Positions 1-11,039 of a stretch of DNA of 64,000 bases are shown piece after piece. The notes below the pieces were generated by a model, which ran no database searches, was not told where the DNA came from, and saw nothing but the letters and a program-made list of their open reading frames with translations. The stretch is from a bacterium (GTDB lineage Bacteria > Hinthialibacterota > Hinthialibacteria > OLB16): the NCBI GenBank assembly GCA_022072055.1, contig JAJVIK010000007.1:186001-250000 (forward strand), written 5' to 3'. Each line of letters begins with the position of its first letter. Within the stretch, counting starts at the first letter, position 1. A program made the position numbers and the translations under genes.

Positions 1-1437
1 GGGAAGCGCGTCGTTCCAGTCGATCCGGAGCGCGTTGCCCACCACAATCCTCGCGCTCTTCTTGAGCGGCAGGCGCAGCACCGGCGAGCCGAAGACCTCG
101 CCCACCCGCTCGTTCATCTGGTGGTCGATCAACCACATCGCCACCTCCGCGATTCGCGCGGGCCACTCCTCGATCTCGATCCCATACATCTGGTCCACAT
201 CCACCTTGAGCAGGGTGTCGAGGACCAGTCGTTCCTGATGGTGGTTGCCGTTGTACAGCGCCTTGAGGACTTCCAGTTCAAGCAGGCGCAGTTCCCGGTA
301 GGCGACCACCAGGAAGTTTCCGCAGCCGCAGGCCGGATCGAGGAATCGGAGCGAGGCGAGCTTTTCATGGAAGGCTTTGAGCTTCTTCTCATTCGCCCCG
401 CAGCGCGCCAGTTCGGCCTTGAGGTTGTCCAAGAACAGGCTGCGGACCAGCTTCAGAATGTCCCGTTCGCTGGTGTAATGCGCGCCGATCTGGCGACGTT
501 TCCGCCTGCCCTCCTCGGTCGCCATGATCGACTGGAAGAGCGAACCGAAAACCGCCGGACTGATCCGCGCCCAGTTGAAGTCGCAGCATTTGACCAACGC
601 GGCGCGCATCGCCGCGTCAAATTCCGCGAAGCCGAGGTCCTCATGAAAAAGGTCCCCGTTGACATAGGGAAGCTCCCTCAATTCATCAGGAAGTTTCGGG
701 GAGCGATCCGGTTTATCGGTGTCCAGCACGCTGAACAAGCGCGCGAGGAGTGGCCCCAGGTCGCTGCCATCCGACCGGGTGGACTTGACCAACATCTTGA
801 AAGCGTCCAGCTCGAAAATGCCGGTGTCATCCGCAAAGAGGCAGAACAGCACTCGGACCAGGAAGCGCTCCAATCGGTGTCCGGAGTACCCGCCGCGCTC
901 GAGCGCGTCATGGAGCTCTCCCAGGATTTCCACCGCGCGGATGTTGACCGGATCCTCAGGGTCCACCGGCTGGACCTGGTAGCCGGACAAGAATCCGAAA
1001 TGGCGGATGTTCTCGTGGAGTTTGGCTGTTGGAAACGAAGCGATGGGGACGGATGAGTCTTCGGATTCGAGGTCGTACAGCACAATTCGGGCAAAATCGG
1101 AGACCACGATGTAACGGGGAGCCTCGTCGATTCGCCCCTCGCGCGTGAGCGACTGGACATAGTCGAAGGCCTGAGAAGCGGCCTTAGAGAGGTCCGCGTC
1201 CAACGACTTGTGTTCGCCGAGCATCACCCCGCTGTAGAAGACATCGATCCGGTCGTAGGTTCCCTTGAGGTTCCGAACCTTTTCCTCAAAGCTCGCCACG
1301 CTCCGGCGTCGAATGCCGAAGACCCCGAAGAACTCGGTCCAGAAACTCTGCGCCTCGGCCCGTTCGCTGGAGACCTCGCGCCACTCGGAGGCGAACGCCA
1401 TCGCGTTCATGCGGATTTCATTGAGTGAGAATCTCAT
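1..1437 (-). CDS. MmeI-like (type IIL) restriction-modification enzyme, 3' end beyond the window
   Basis: This reading frame is open from an ATG at 1437 to the first base of the window (479 codons), so it has no stop here and the C-terminal part is missing. Near the N-terminus there is D65-x9-E75-x-K77, the exact spacing of the MmeI-family nuclease motif (D-X9-ExK). A long helical middle region follows, then adenine-methyltransferase motif I, DPACGCGNFL, at about 367-376, and motif X-like HYTSERDILKLV just before it. Family members combine cleavage, methylation and target recognition in one chain of roughly 900-1100 residues; the catalytic NPP(Y/F) motif and specificity domain would lie outside the window. 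The gene is transcribed divergently from the DUF6807 gene. Assignment to the family is firm; whether the enzyme is complete cannot be seen. Confidence 0.85.
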   Translation of the reverse strand, partial: MRFSLNEIRMNAMAFASEWREVSSERAEAQSFWTEFFGVFGIRRRSVASFEEKVRNLKGTYDRIDVFYSGVMLGEHKSLDADLSKAASQAFDYVQSLTREGRIDEAPRYIVVSDFARIVLYDLESEDSSVPIASFPTAKLHENIRHFGFLSGYQVQPVDPEDPVNIRAVEILGELHDALERGGYSGHRLERFLVRVLFCLFADDTGIFELDAFKMLVKSTRSDGSDLGPLLARLFSVLDTDKPDRSPKLPDELRELPYVNGDLFHEDLGFAEFDAAMRAALVKCCDFNWARISPAVFGSLFQSIMATEEGRRKRRQIGAHYTSERDILKLVRSLFLDNLKAELARCGANEKKLKAFHEKLASLRFLDPACGCGNFLVVAYRELRLLELEVLKALYNGNHHQERLVLDTLLKVDVDQMYGIEIEEWPARIAEVAMWLIDHQMNERVGEVFGSPVLRLPLKKSARIVVGNALRIDWNDALP

Positions 1438-1694
1438 GAGATTCAGTCCAAGCCCACCGGTGAACGAGGCGGGCGACTCCAGATTCTCGCCATTTAAGAT
1501 ATCGCGGCATCTCCCGTCAACATCAACTGGGATTTCCTCCGGGCGCGGGAGTTCCACGCTCTTTCGCGGCCCGTTCGAGAAGGGGCATGTTCTCATCCCC
1601 CCCGCTTGAGCCATTTCCTCCTTCATCGGATAATACTCCCCCGTGGCGAGGGACCCGCCCAGTCAGAACTCCACCTTGCCTTAAAGGATGCCGA

Positions 1695-2621
1695 ATGACC
1701 TCCTTGCGCGGCGCGCTTGGGACAGTTGTCCTGTGTTTCATTGGAGCGGCGACCTCCGGGTCGGAGCCTGTTCTCTCGGTTCGGCCCGGCCCCGAGCGGA
1801 TCGATGTCCTGGTCGACGGGAAGTTGTTCACCTCTTACCGCCACCCCCGCGACTGGAAGTTTCCGTACCTTTGGCCGGTGATCGGGCCGCGCGGCGGGCA
1901 AAGCCTCACCATCGAAAAGGGCATCAACCACCCCCACCACCGTTCGCTCTATCTCGCCTGCGACAAGGTCAACGGCGCCAATTATTGGCAGGAGGGACTC
2001 GACCGTGGCCAGGTCTTCTCCCAAGGCCCCAAGGTCATTGAGACCGGCGCGAGGGTGGTCCTCGCGGATGAGTGTCTGTGGACCTGCCCGGGACAAGAGC
2101 CGCCGATCAAGGATCATCGGTGGGTGATCATCTCCGCGCCGAACAAGGACCTGCGCCTCATCGAGTGCCGGTATGAGTTCGAGTTCCTGATCGACACCCA
2201 CATCGATCCCTCCAACCATGCGCTGTTCTCCATCGAGGTCATGCCGGAACTCGCGGTCACCACCGGATGTGGAACCATCCAAGACGCCAGCGGTCAATTC
2301 AACGAGGCGGGGACCTTCGGGAACAAGGCGACCTGGTGTGATTACTCCGGAGTCCGCGAGGGGGTCGCCGAGGGGATCGCGATTCTCCAGCACCCGGATA
2401 ATCCCTGTTACCCGTGGCCGTTCTTCACCCGCGACTATGGGTTCATGTCCCCCACTCCCATGAACTGGCTGCCGCCGGAGGGGATCGACTACAAGGCGGG
2501 CGAGCGTGTGCGCATGCGCTTCCTGGTGGTGGCGCACGGCGGCGAGACTGATGAAGTGGACCTGAACGCGATCTTTCGCGACTGGACCGAAACAAGAGGA
2601 GGCGACTTCCATGCACCCTGA
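1695..2621 (+). CDS. Secreted PmoA-like / DUF6807 family protein
   Basis: 308 residues starting at an ATG 6 bases after AAAGGA; the frame continues upstream to 1587 but without a better ribosome site. The first ~22 residues are a signal peptide (hydrophobic VVLCFIGAATS). The rest matches the DUF6807 ('methane oxygenase PmoA'-named) beta-sandwich family: the early W-P-VIGPRG segment, HPHHRSL at about 75-82, and a late FFTRDYG-FMSPTP segment. Despite the family name there is no link to methane oxidation; these proteins are usually found next to Gfo/Idh/MocA oxidoreductases and sugar-handling genes, as here. It overlaps the next gene by 11 bases, so the two are very likely translated from one transcript. 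The true substrate is unknown. Confidence 0.82.
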   Translation: MTSLRGALGTVVLCFIGAATSGSEPVLSVRPGPERIDVLVDGKLFTSYRHPRDWKFPYLWPVIGPRGGQSLTIEKGINHPHHRSLYLACDKVNGANYWQEGLDRGQVFSQGPKVIETGARVVLADECLWTCPGQEPPIKDHRWVIISAPNKDLRLIECRYEFEFLIDTHIDPSNHALFSIEVMPELAVTTGCGTIQDASGQFNEAGTFGNKATWCDYSGVREGVAEGIAILQHPDNPCYPWPFFTRDYGFMSPTPMNWLPPEGIDYKAGERVRMRFLVVAHGGETDEVDLNAIFRDWTETRGGDFHAP

Positions 2622-3852
2622 GCGATTCTTTTCACAAACAGAAACCCGTCGCGGATTTCTCGCCAAGGGCGGCGCGCTTGCGGTGGGGAGCTGGGCGCTC
2701 TCCAGCGGCCGGGCTTGGGGGGCGAGCGAACGCCTTGGGATTGGGATCATCGGCTGCGGCGGGCGTGGGACCTATCAGATGGGGGAGATCGAAAAGATCG
2801 CCGAGAGTCACAACGCCGAGGTGGTGGCGGTTTGCGATGTCTGGAAACCCAACCGCGAGAAGGCCGCCGCGCGGATCAAGGAGAAGACCGGGCGCGAACC
2901 CTTCGCCTGCGCGCGCTTCGCGGAGCTGCTCGCGCGCAAGGAGGTGGACGCCGTGGTGATCACCACTCCGGATCACGCCCACTCCCCGATCCTGGCCGCC
3001 TCCGCCCGCGCGGGGAAACACGCCTTCTGCGAGAAACCCATGGCGCACCGTCTTGTGGATGCCATTGAAGCGGTGGACGCGGTCAAGGCCGCGGGCGTGG
3101 TGGTCCAGATCGGCACGCAACGCCGCAGCGACGGCAAGTTCAAGGCCGGGGCCAAGTTTGTCCAATCCGGGGCGCTTGGAACGATCAGCGAAATCGACAC
3201 GTCCTGGCACGACGCCAACCCGCGTTGGGCGCGGCCCTATGAGGATGTCCGCAAGGAGGATGTCGATTGGGAGCAGTACCTCATGGGCCAGAGCGACCGT
3301 CCCTTCGACCAGAGGCGCTATCGCTGCTGGCATTTGTTCCGGGACTACACTTCCGGTCTTCCCGGACTGCTCGGCAGTCACCTCACCGACATCGCGGTGT
3401 GGTTCATGGATGACTTGCTCCCGCTTTCGGGAACCGCCCTGGGGGGCATCTATGTCTGGAAGGATGGCCGCGAGCACTGCGACACCATCGAGTGCCTGTG
3501 GGATTTTCCGAAGGGGTTTCTGCTCCGTTACTCCAACCGTCTCGGTAACAACCACAAGACCCCGGAGGTTGTGGTGTACGGAACCAAGGGGACCTTCGAC
3601 ACCGCATTGTGGAAGCTGGTCCCCGATGGCGGCGGCAAAGACAAGGTGGCCGAGGAGATCACCGTGGCCCCCGAGGCGGATGAAAACCACATGGGCAATT
3701 TCCTGGACTCGATCCGAAACGGAAAGCCCACCAACGCTCCGATCGAGGTGGGGTATGCCCACGCGGTGGCCTCGATCCTGGCCAGCGAAGCGCAATTGAA
3801 GCGGTGTCAGCTGGTTTATGACGCGGAGAAGCGGGAAATCCGGGAGGCCTAA
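2611..3852 (+). CDS. Tat-exported Gfo/Idh/MocA family oxidoreductase
   Basis: 413 residues. The start ATG follows AGAGGAGG and overlaps the preceding gene. The N-terminus has a twin-arginine signal (TRRGFLAKGG, then a hydrophobic stretch), so the folded, cofactor-loaded protein is probably exported. The mature part begins with a Rossmann fold, LGIGIIGCGGRG at about 43-54, followed by the TPDHAHSP and CEKPMAH segments typical of the family; the latter carries the catalytic Lys. Homologues oxidise or reduce sugars and inositols with NAD(P). Tat-targeted members are abundant in Planctomycetes and related phyla. The partnership with the DUF6807 protein suggests periplasmic sugar-derivative conversion; the substrate cannot be read from sequence. 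Confidence 0.9.
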   Translation: MHPERFFSQTETRRGFLAKGGALAVGSWALSSGRAWGASERLGIGIIGCGGRGTYQMGEIEKIAESHNAEVVAVCDVWKPNREKAAARIKEKTGREPFACARFAELLARKEVDAVVITTPDHAHSPILAASARAGKHAFCEKPMAHRLVDAIEAVDAVKAAGVVVQIGTQRRSDGKFKAGAKFVQSGALGTISEIDTSWHDANPRWARPYEDVRKEDVDWEQYLMGQSDRPFDQRRYRCWHLFRDYTSGLPGLLGSHLTDIAVWFMDDLLPLSGTALGGIYVWKDGREHCDTIECLWDFPKGFLLRYSNRLGNNHKTPEVVVYGTKGTFDTALWKLVPDGGGKDKVAEEITVAPEADENHMGNFLDSIRNGKPTNAPIEVGYAHAVASILASEAQLKRCQLVYDAEKREIREA

Positions 3853-3977
3853 GGCGCTCGTCGCCCCGGCTGAAAAAAGCCCCTTGATTCTGTAAACTCA
3901 CCTCGCACCCTTCGCAGCCCCATCCTGACGGGCCGCCGTTGGGAACACGGGTTTGCGCCCCCTTGGGAGGAAAAGCA

Positions 3978-6646
<2,669 letters not shown>

Positions 6647-6653
<7 letters not shown>

Positions 6654-6680
6654 GGGCGATTCAGGAACCGCCCCTACCGG
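6647..6680. terminator. 12-bp hairpin between convergent acnA and leuA
   Basis: A perfect inverted repeat, CCGGTAGGGGCG at 6647-6658 and CGCCCCTACCGG at 6669-6680, with a 10-base loop, overlaps the acnA stop codon. No U-run follows on either strand, so it may act as a transcript-end stabiliser or a weak bidirectional terminator rather than a classic intrinsic terminator. Confidence 0.55.
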
Positions 6681-6702
6681 GACTTGAGCCTGTCTCAGCT
6701 CC

Positions 6703-8280
6703 TCAGGGCTGGGTCACCGAAACCGAGGAGATTCGCGCCGAGGACTTTTTCTGCTCCAGGATGTTGAGCGCCATGATGTAAGCCTCGGCGCTGGCCACAA
6801 TGATGTCCGGCCCCGAGGCGCGCCCCACCGAGCGGAAGGGGACCTCCTCCAGGGTCAGCGACACGCTCCCTTGGGCGTCCGTGCCGCCGGTGATCGCCGC
6901 GATGCGGTAGTCCACCATTCGGCTCGGGGTTCCGGTGATCTTGCGGATGGCGTTGCACACGGCATCCACCGGACCATCCCCGGTCGCGGTGCCATCCAGC
7001 ACCTCTTCTCCGCAACGGAGGCTGACCACGGCGCGAGGACGCTCACGAAGGCTGGTCACCGTTTGGAGGTATTCGAGCGAGAAGGTCTCCGCGCCGACCT
7101 CCGGCTCCAGGTTCTGCACCCGGATGGCGATGGCCTCGAGGTCCTCGTCGAACACATCCTTCTTGAGGTCGGCGAGCTCCTTGAACTCCTCGAAGGCGCG
7201 CTCGACCTGCTCCGGACTGAGGCTGAAACCCAGCTCCTGAAGGCGCTTGGTGAAAGCGTTCCGGCCCGAATGCTTGCCCATCACCAAGCTCTGTCCGCGC
7301 CAACCCACCGATTCCGGGGTCATGATCTCGTAGGTCGATTTGTCCTTGATCATGCCATCCTGATGGATCCCGGCCTCGTGCGCGAAGGCGTTGGCCCCAA
7401 CCACCGCCTTGTTCGGCTGGACCACGATCCCGGTGAAATTCGAGACCATCCGGCTGGCCCGGAAGATTTTCTCCGTGCGGATGCCGGTGTGAAACCCGAA
7501 GAATCCGTGACGGGTGGCGAGGTTCATCACGAACTCCTCCAGCGAGGTGTTGCCCGCGCGCTCGCCGATGCCGTTGATGGTGCATTCCACCTGGCGCGCG
7601 CCGGCCCGAACCGCCGCGAGGCTGTTGGCCACGGCGAGTCCAAGGTCGTTGTGGCAGTGCACGCTGATCACCGCGTCATGCACGTTCGGCGCCTTGGCGA
7701 AGACATACTCGATCAGGCCCCCATACTCCCACGGATTGCTGTAGCCCACGGTGTCCGGGATGTTGATCGTGGTCGCCCCCGCGGCGATGCAGCGCTCGAT
7801 GATCTCGCAGATGTAATCCCGGTCGGAGCGCGCGGCGTCCTCGGTGGAGAACTCGACATTCTCGCAGTAGCCGCGCGCGCGCTTGACCGCCTCCACCGCG
7901 AGCTCGATCACCTCGGCGGGGCTCTTGCGGAGCTTCTTCTCGAGATGCACCTGGCTGGTGGCGATGAAGGTGTGGATGCGCGGGCGCGGGTTGCTCCGAA
8001 TGGCCTCCCAGCAGCGGTCGATGTCCTTGGGGAGCGCGCGCGCGAGTCCGCAGATCACCGGACCCTCCACCCGCTCCGCGATGGTCTTCACCGCCTCGAA
8101 ATCCCCCTCCGAGGAGATCGGGAATCCGGCCTCGATGATGTCCACTCCCAGCTCCGCGAGGACTTGGGCGATTTCGAGCTTCTCCGAAACATTCAGGCTG
8201 GCGCCGGGGGACTGCTCACCATCCCGAAGGGTGGTGTCGAAGATGTACACCCGCTTATTGTCGATGGGTCGCTCTTTCAT
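6703..8280 (-). CDS. leuA: 2-isopropylmalate synthase
   Basis: 525 residues. It condenses acetyl-CoA with 2-oxoisovalerate, the first committed step of leucine synthesis. The N-terminal TIM barrel shows [15 protein letters not shown] at about 15-29 (catalytic and metal-binding region), the [14 protein letters not shown] metal-binding segment and [15 protein letters not shown]-terminal allosteric domain (LeuA dimer type, from about residue 400) is present, so leucine feedback inhibition is expected. The ATG follows AAAGGAG at about 11 bases. The gene is preceded by a T-box leader with promoter and terminator, so transcription is also controlled by tRNA charging. The paralogous homocitrate and citramalate synthases are alternatives, but the T-box context and length favour LeuA. 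Confidence 0.95.
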   Translation of the reverse strand: MKERPIDNKRVYIFDTTLRDGEQSPGASLNVSEKLEIAQVLAELGVDIIEAGFPISSEGDFEAVKTIAERVEGPVICGLARALPKDIDRCWEAIRSNPRPRIHTFIATSQVHLEKKLRKSPAEVIELAVEAVKRARGYCENVEFSTEDAARSDRDYICEIIERCIAAGATTINIPDTVGYSNPWEYGGLIEYVFAKAPNVHDAVISVHCHNDLGLAVANSLAAVRAGARQVECTINGIGERAGNTSLEEFVMNLATRHGFFGFHTGIRTEKIFRASRMVSNFTGIVVQPNKAVVGANAFAHEAGIHQDGMIKDKSTYEIMTPESVGWRGQSLVMGKHSGRNAFTKRLQELGFSLSPEQVERAFEEFKELADLKKDVFDEDLEAIAIRVQNLEPEVGAETFSLEYLQTVTSLRERPRAVVSLRCGEEVLDGTATGDGPVDAVCNAIRKITGTPSRMVDYRIAAITGGTDAQGSVSLTLEEVPFRSVGRASGPDIIVASAEAYIMALNILEQKKSSARISSVSVTQP

Positions 8281-8413
8281 GGTAAGGGTCAGCTCCTTTC
8301 TCGGAGCCGGCTCGTGGTGAGACGGGCTCCAAACGGGGCGAAAGCGCGCTTTCGCCGAGCACGATCAGGTCGCTTAGGCCATCGTCATCACCGCTCGATA
8401 GTCGCGCTTGCAT
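8255..8413 (-). CDS. Possible 52-codon upstream ORF overlapping the leuA start
   Basis: ATG at 8413 follows AAGGAGGTGAG, the strongest Shine-Dalgarno-like sequence in the area. The frame runs 52 codons to TAA at 8255 and so ends 26 bases inside leuA, in another frame. The product begins MQARLSSGDDDGLSDL and resembles nothing I know. It lies after the T-box terminator, so only antiterminated transcripts would carry it. It may be a real leader that couples translation to leuA, or simply an open frame in GC-rich DNA behind a misplaced ribosome site. Confidence 0.3.
   Translation of the reverse strand: MQARLSSGDDDGLSDLIVLGESALSPRLEPVSPRAGSEKGADPYHERATHRQ
8337..8356. repeat. 20-bp perfect palindrome in the leuA leader
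   Basis: GGCGAAAGCGCGCTTTCGCC reads identically on both strands. It lies between the T-box terminator and leuA, inside the possible upstream ORF. It could be a dimeric protein operator or an RNA hairpin; nothing else in the window repeats it. Confidence 0.5.
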
Positions 8414-8460
8414 CCGTCTCACCTCCTTTCCTTTCTTTCCCTTTTCAGAAGAAAAGGGAA

Positions 8461-8499
8461 AAAGAAAATCGCCCCTGAGTTTTTCAACCCAGGGGCGAT
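8461..8499 (-). terminator. Intrinsic terminator of the leuA T-box
   Basis: On the minus strand, TCGCCCCTGGGTT and AACTCAGGGGCGA form a long stem with a GAAA-type loop, followed by TTTTCTTTTT. It begins 8 bases after the T-box sequence, so the antiterminator and terminator are mutually exclusive as the mechanism requires. A second A/T-rich hairpin follows it (TTCCCTTTTC / GAAAAGGGAA, 8437-8460). Confidence 0.88.
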
Positions 8500-8721
8500 T
8501 GTTGGTCGCGGTACCACCCTGTTCGGATTCCGGTTGTCTCCCCGGAACCCCTCATTGCTCGCTTTAACGGGCGAACCCGTCCGGCTCTACGCGCGGCCCC
8601 TTGGGACCGTTTCCGCCGGCGGCTCCGAGGCGAGTTCGAGAGTCCTTCCCACGGCCTTGCACCAACCGGCCGCTCTCTTGGGCGAAGGGGCCTCTCTACT
8701 ACTCCTCTTCAACGCCTATTT
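8461..8721 (-). promoter_or_regulatory. T-box leader (tRNA-sensing riboswitch) of leuA
   Basis: Read on the minus strand, the leader has the near-invariant T-box sequence AGGGTGGTACCGCG at 8520-8507, directly followed by an intrinsic terminator. Upstream there is the GAAGAGGAGTAGTAGAG segment (AGTA/S-turn region of Stem I), then AGAG and GGTTGGTG like the distal Stem I loop, and a GGACTCTCGAACTCGCC segment where a specifier codon is expected. CUC, a leucine codon, occurs twice in that last segment, agreeing with the downstream leuA. In this RNA family, uncharged tRNA pairs with the specifier and the T-box UGG bulge and prevents terminator formation. The exact specifier was placed by eye. The stretch 8414-8763 contains no other gene. 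Confidence 0.9.
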
Positions 8722-8727
8722 CAAATC

Positions 8728-8755
8728 AGCATACCGGACTCGGAAAAACAGTCAA
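8728..8755 (-). promoter_or_regulatory. Sigma-70-type promoter for the leuA T-box transcript
   Basis: TTGACT at 8755-8750 and TATGCT at 8733-8728 are separated by 16 bases on the minus strand. The predicted start is near 8721, just ahead of the T-box Stem I. It begins right after the stop codon of the preceding collagen-like gene, so leuA has its own promoter. Confidence 0.7.
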
Positions 8756-8763
8756 GCCCCCCA

Positions 8764-10512
8764 TTAGGGTTGCTGCTGCTGTTGCTCCGGAGTCAACTTG
8801 GCGAAATCGAGCTTGCTCGGCAAATCGCTCTCGGCATAGCGCTCAAAAACCGAATCCCGCGCCCAGGCCGGTTGAATCCCGATCTCCACCAGATTCTCAT
8901 CGATGGTGGGCGCGGCGAGCACGAGGAGATATTCCAGCCCCGGTCTCGGCGGCCCAGTCTTATCGAGGAGCTCCGCGGTGTTGAACTCCACCGGCTTGCC
9001 GGTCTCCAACACTTGGGAGACATTCGGCAGCTGCTGGATCAATGCGCGGCTCCGTTTGAGCTGTTTCTCCTCGGTGGTCTCCAGGATGCTCAGATTCGCC
9101 ACCCCATAGCCGACCGAGTAATTGACCACCTTGAGCTTCACATTCTCATAGGTTCCATCTCGCTGGGGCGCCTTGAAGCGATAGGTGACCTGCTGCCGGG
9201 ATTTGACCACCACTTCGACCGTGGCCGAATCGAGCAGACTCCCGGTCGCGCCGCCCGGGACTCCCGCCGCGCCGCCGATCCCGCTGAACCCACCCGGCGT
9301 TCCCGGTCCACCCGGTCCACCCGGACCACCGGGGCCACCTGGTCCGCCGGCAACTTGTGGTCCGCCCGGTCCGCCCGGTCCGCCCGGAGCTCCCGGGCCG
9401 CCCGGAGGCATCCCTCCAGGTCCGAAGCGACGTCCGGTGTTGATGTTTCCGGCTCCCATCACACGCCGTCCAGGAGGTCCCCCACCTTGAGTGGCGCCCA
9501 TACCGATGTTCCTGCCGCCGACCGGGCCGCCGCCGCCAATGGCGCCTCCGCCGCCGGCCATGCCGCCGCCAGCCATGCCTCCGCCCATCATCCCGCCTCC
9601 GCCCATCATCCCACCGCCGAAGCCGGGGCCGCCGACCGCGATCGGGCCTGGACCGCCACCTCCAAAGATGATGGGGGGCACGGGACGAAATCCGGTGAAG
9701 GGAATCGGCAAGAGCGGAATCACCCAGCCCGGATTGAAGATTGGGATCACGCCACCCACCGGCAGGCGTGGCGGGAGAATCCAGGAGATGGTCCGGATGG
9801 TGCGCACCGTGCAGGTCCCAATGATGTTCCCGAACGGATCCACCAGGCAGATTCGCACCAGGTATTCCCTCACGAGGAATCCGCGCGGGTCATACAGGAC
9901 ATTGAGCAGCGTGGTGAAGGGCATGAAGATCGGCTGGAGATATCCCAGGCGGAACATACGGGTCTCGGTGACCAGATCCGGATTCTGGGGATCGACCACG
10001 ACCTCCTGGAATGCCGCTTGCGGATCGAGCCGTTGAAGGATCGGTGGGGCCGCGCGCTTTTCGTCCTTGGAGATCACCTCGATCTTGTAGCTCAGATCAT
10101 CAAACTTGGCCTCCTCGGGAATCCCCACGCTGCGGAGGTAGCTGATGCTTTGTTTGATGTCCCCCGCGATCGAAATCCCCTCCTCCCACTGCCCGGTGTG
10201 AGGGTCCTTCCTCACATTGTTGGGGATTACGACCGGCTCCACGACCTCGGAGGTCTTGCGGGGACCGACCGTGTAGATCACTTCATCCATCGCGCTCACG
10301 GAGTGTTCCACGGGAACCTGTTCGATGCGTGTGCGCACCACCGGGACCAGCTCGGGACCGTGATCCACCGGAATCTCCGGGGAAGAATAACCGCCTCCTC
10401 CGCCTCCTCCGCCTCCATGACCGCCCCTCGATGCCTCCAGGGGCGCCGGGGTCAGCATCAGAAACAGGAGCGCGGCGCCGATCAGGGAGCCTGCAATCAG
10501 ATGTTTCAGCAT
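8764..10512 (-). CDS. Secreted protein with Gly-rich and collagen-like tracts
   Basis: 582 residues from the ATG at 10512, which follows AAAGGAGG at 9 bases; an ATG 10 codons upstream lacks such a site. It has a signal peptide (about 1-28), a nine-glycine run, a conserved-looking region with [10 protein letters not shown] and [14 protein letters not shown], and a Pro/aromatic segment. A Gly/Met/Ala-rich region leads into a collagen-like (Gly-Gly-Pro / Gly-Pro-Gly)n tract at about 370-435. The C-terminal globular domain of ~140 residues ends in a Gln run. I do not recognise the globular parts. It is the last gene of a three-gene operon of exported proteins (11762 to 8764), which suggests a shared extracellular or cell-surface structure. 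Collagen-like triplets are often structural or adhesive, but no function can be assigned. Confidence 0.8.
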   Translation of the reverse strand: MLKHLIAGSLIGAALLFLMLTPAPLEASRGGHGGGGGGGGGYSSPEIPVDHGPELVPVVRTRIEQVPVEHSVSAMDEVIYTVGPRKTSEVVEPVVIPNNVRKDPHTGQWEEGISIAGDIKQSISYLRSVGIPEEAKFDDLSYKIEVISKDEKRAAPPILQRLDPQAAFQEVVVDPQNPDLVTETRMFRLGYLQPIFMPFTTLLNVLYDPRGFLVREYLVRICLVDPFGNIIGTCTVRTIRTISWILPPRLPVGGVIPIFNPGWVIPLLPIPFTGFRPVPPIIFGGGGPGPIAVGGPGFGGGMMGGGGMMGGGMAGGGMAGGGGAIGGGGPVGGRNIGMGATQGGGPPGRRVMGAGNINTGRRFGPGGMPPGGPGAPGGPGGPGGPQVAGGPGGPGGPGGPGGPGTPGGFSGIGGAAGVPGGATGSLLDSATVEVVVKSRQQVTYRFKAPQRDGTYENVKLKVVNYSVGYGVANLSILETTEEKQLKRSRALIQQLPNVSQVLETGKPVEFNTAELLDKTGPPRPGLEYLLVLAAPTIDENLVEIGIQPAWARDSVFERYAESDLPSKLDFAKLTPEQQQQQP

Positions 10513-10556
10513 GGCAATGGGCCTCCTTTCATTTGTGTTCATCGGCCCGTAATCTC

Positions 10557-11015
10557 TCAGTAAGCATGTCCCGCCGGGACATATTCGATGTATTGAACCT
10601 GACGGTACTCAATCGTGGTGTAGTAGCCGGTCGCCTGCGCGGTGAAGACCACTTCATTGCCGGAGCCGGGACTTCCGAGCCAATCCTCGGGCACGGTGAA
10701 CTCCACGCGCCCGTCGCTTCCGACATTCTTGGTGGAGCTCGGGTTCTTCTTCTTGCCGCCGACATTCGAGCGCGAGGTCAGCTTGACCGTGGCGCGAGTC
10801 ACCTCGCCCGCGTCCACCCCAATGGTGATCTTGAAACAGGGCTTCTTGTGATGACTGTCCCAGACCCCTTCCTCGACATTCAGAATCTTGACCTGAATCC
10901 ACGGGGCCGCGGGCGCGGGGAGCGCGAACGCGAAGAGCATAAGCGCCGCAAATCCCAGCTTGACCGCCCCGACCCACGAGAGACCCTCCAAGCGCCTCCG
11001 TTGAACCTTTCTCAT
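10557..11015 (-). CDS. Small secreted protein of unknown function
   Basis: 152 residues. A basic N-terminus (RKVQRRR) and hydrophobic core ending in ALPAPAAPW at about 37-39 form a signal peptide. The remaining ~113 residues look like one beta-rich domain (IQVKILNVEEGVWDS, FKITIGVDAGEVTRATVKL, VVFTAQATGYYTT). No catalytic motif or known family was recognised. It is the middle gene of the secreted-protein operon, with a strong AAAGGAG ribosome site, and lies 24 bases from the upstream gene. Confidence 0.75.
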   Translation of the reverse strand: MRKVQRRRLEGLSWVGAVKLGFAALMLFAFALPAPAAPWIQVKILNVEEGVWDSHHKKPCFKITIGVDAGEVTRATVKLTSRSNVGGKKKNPSSTKNVGSDGRVEFTVPEDWLGSPGSGNEVVFTAQATGYYTTIEYRQVQYIEYVPAGHAY

Positions 11016-11039
11016 GGTCCTCTCCTTTCCCTGGAACTC

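Noticed and set aside
120-1056. Plus-strand 311-codon frame
   Set aside because: Antisense to the MmeI-like gene, whose translated motifs are unambiguous.
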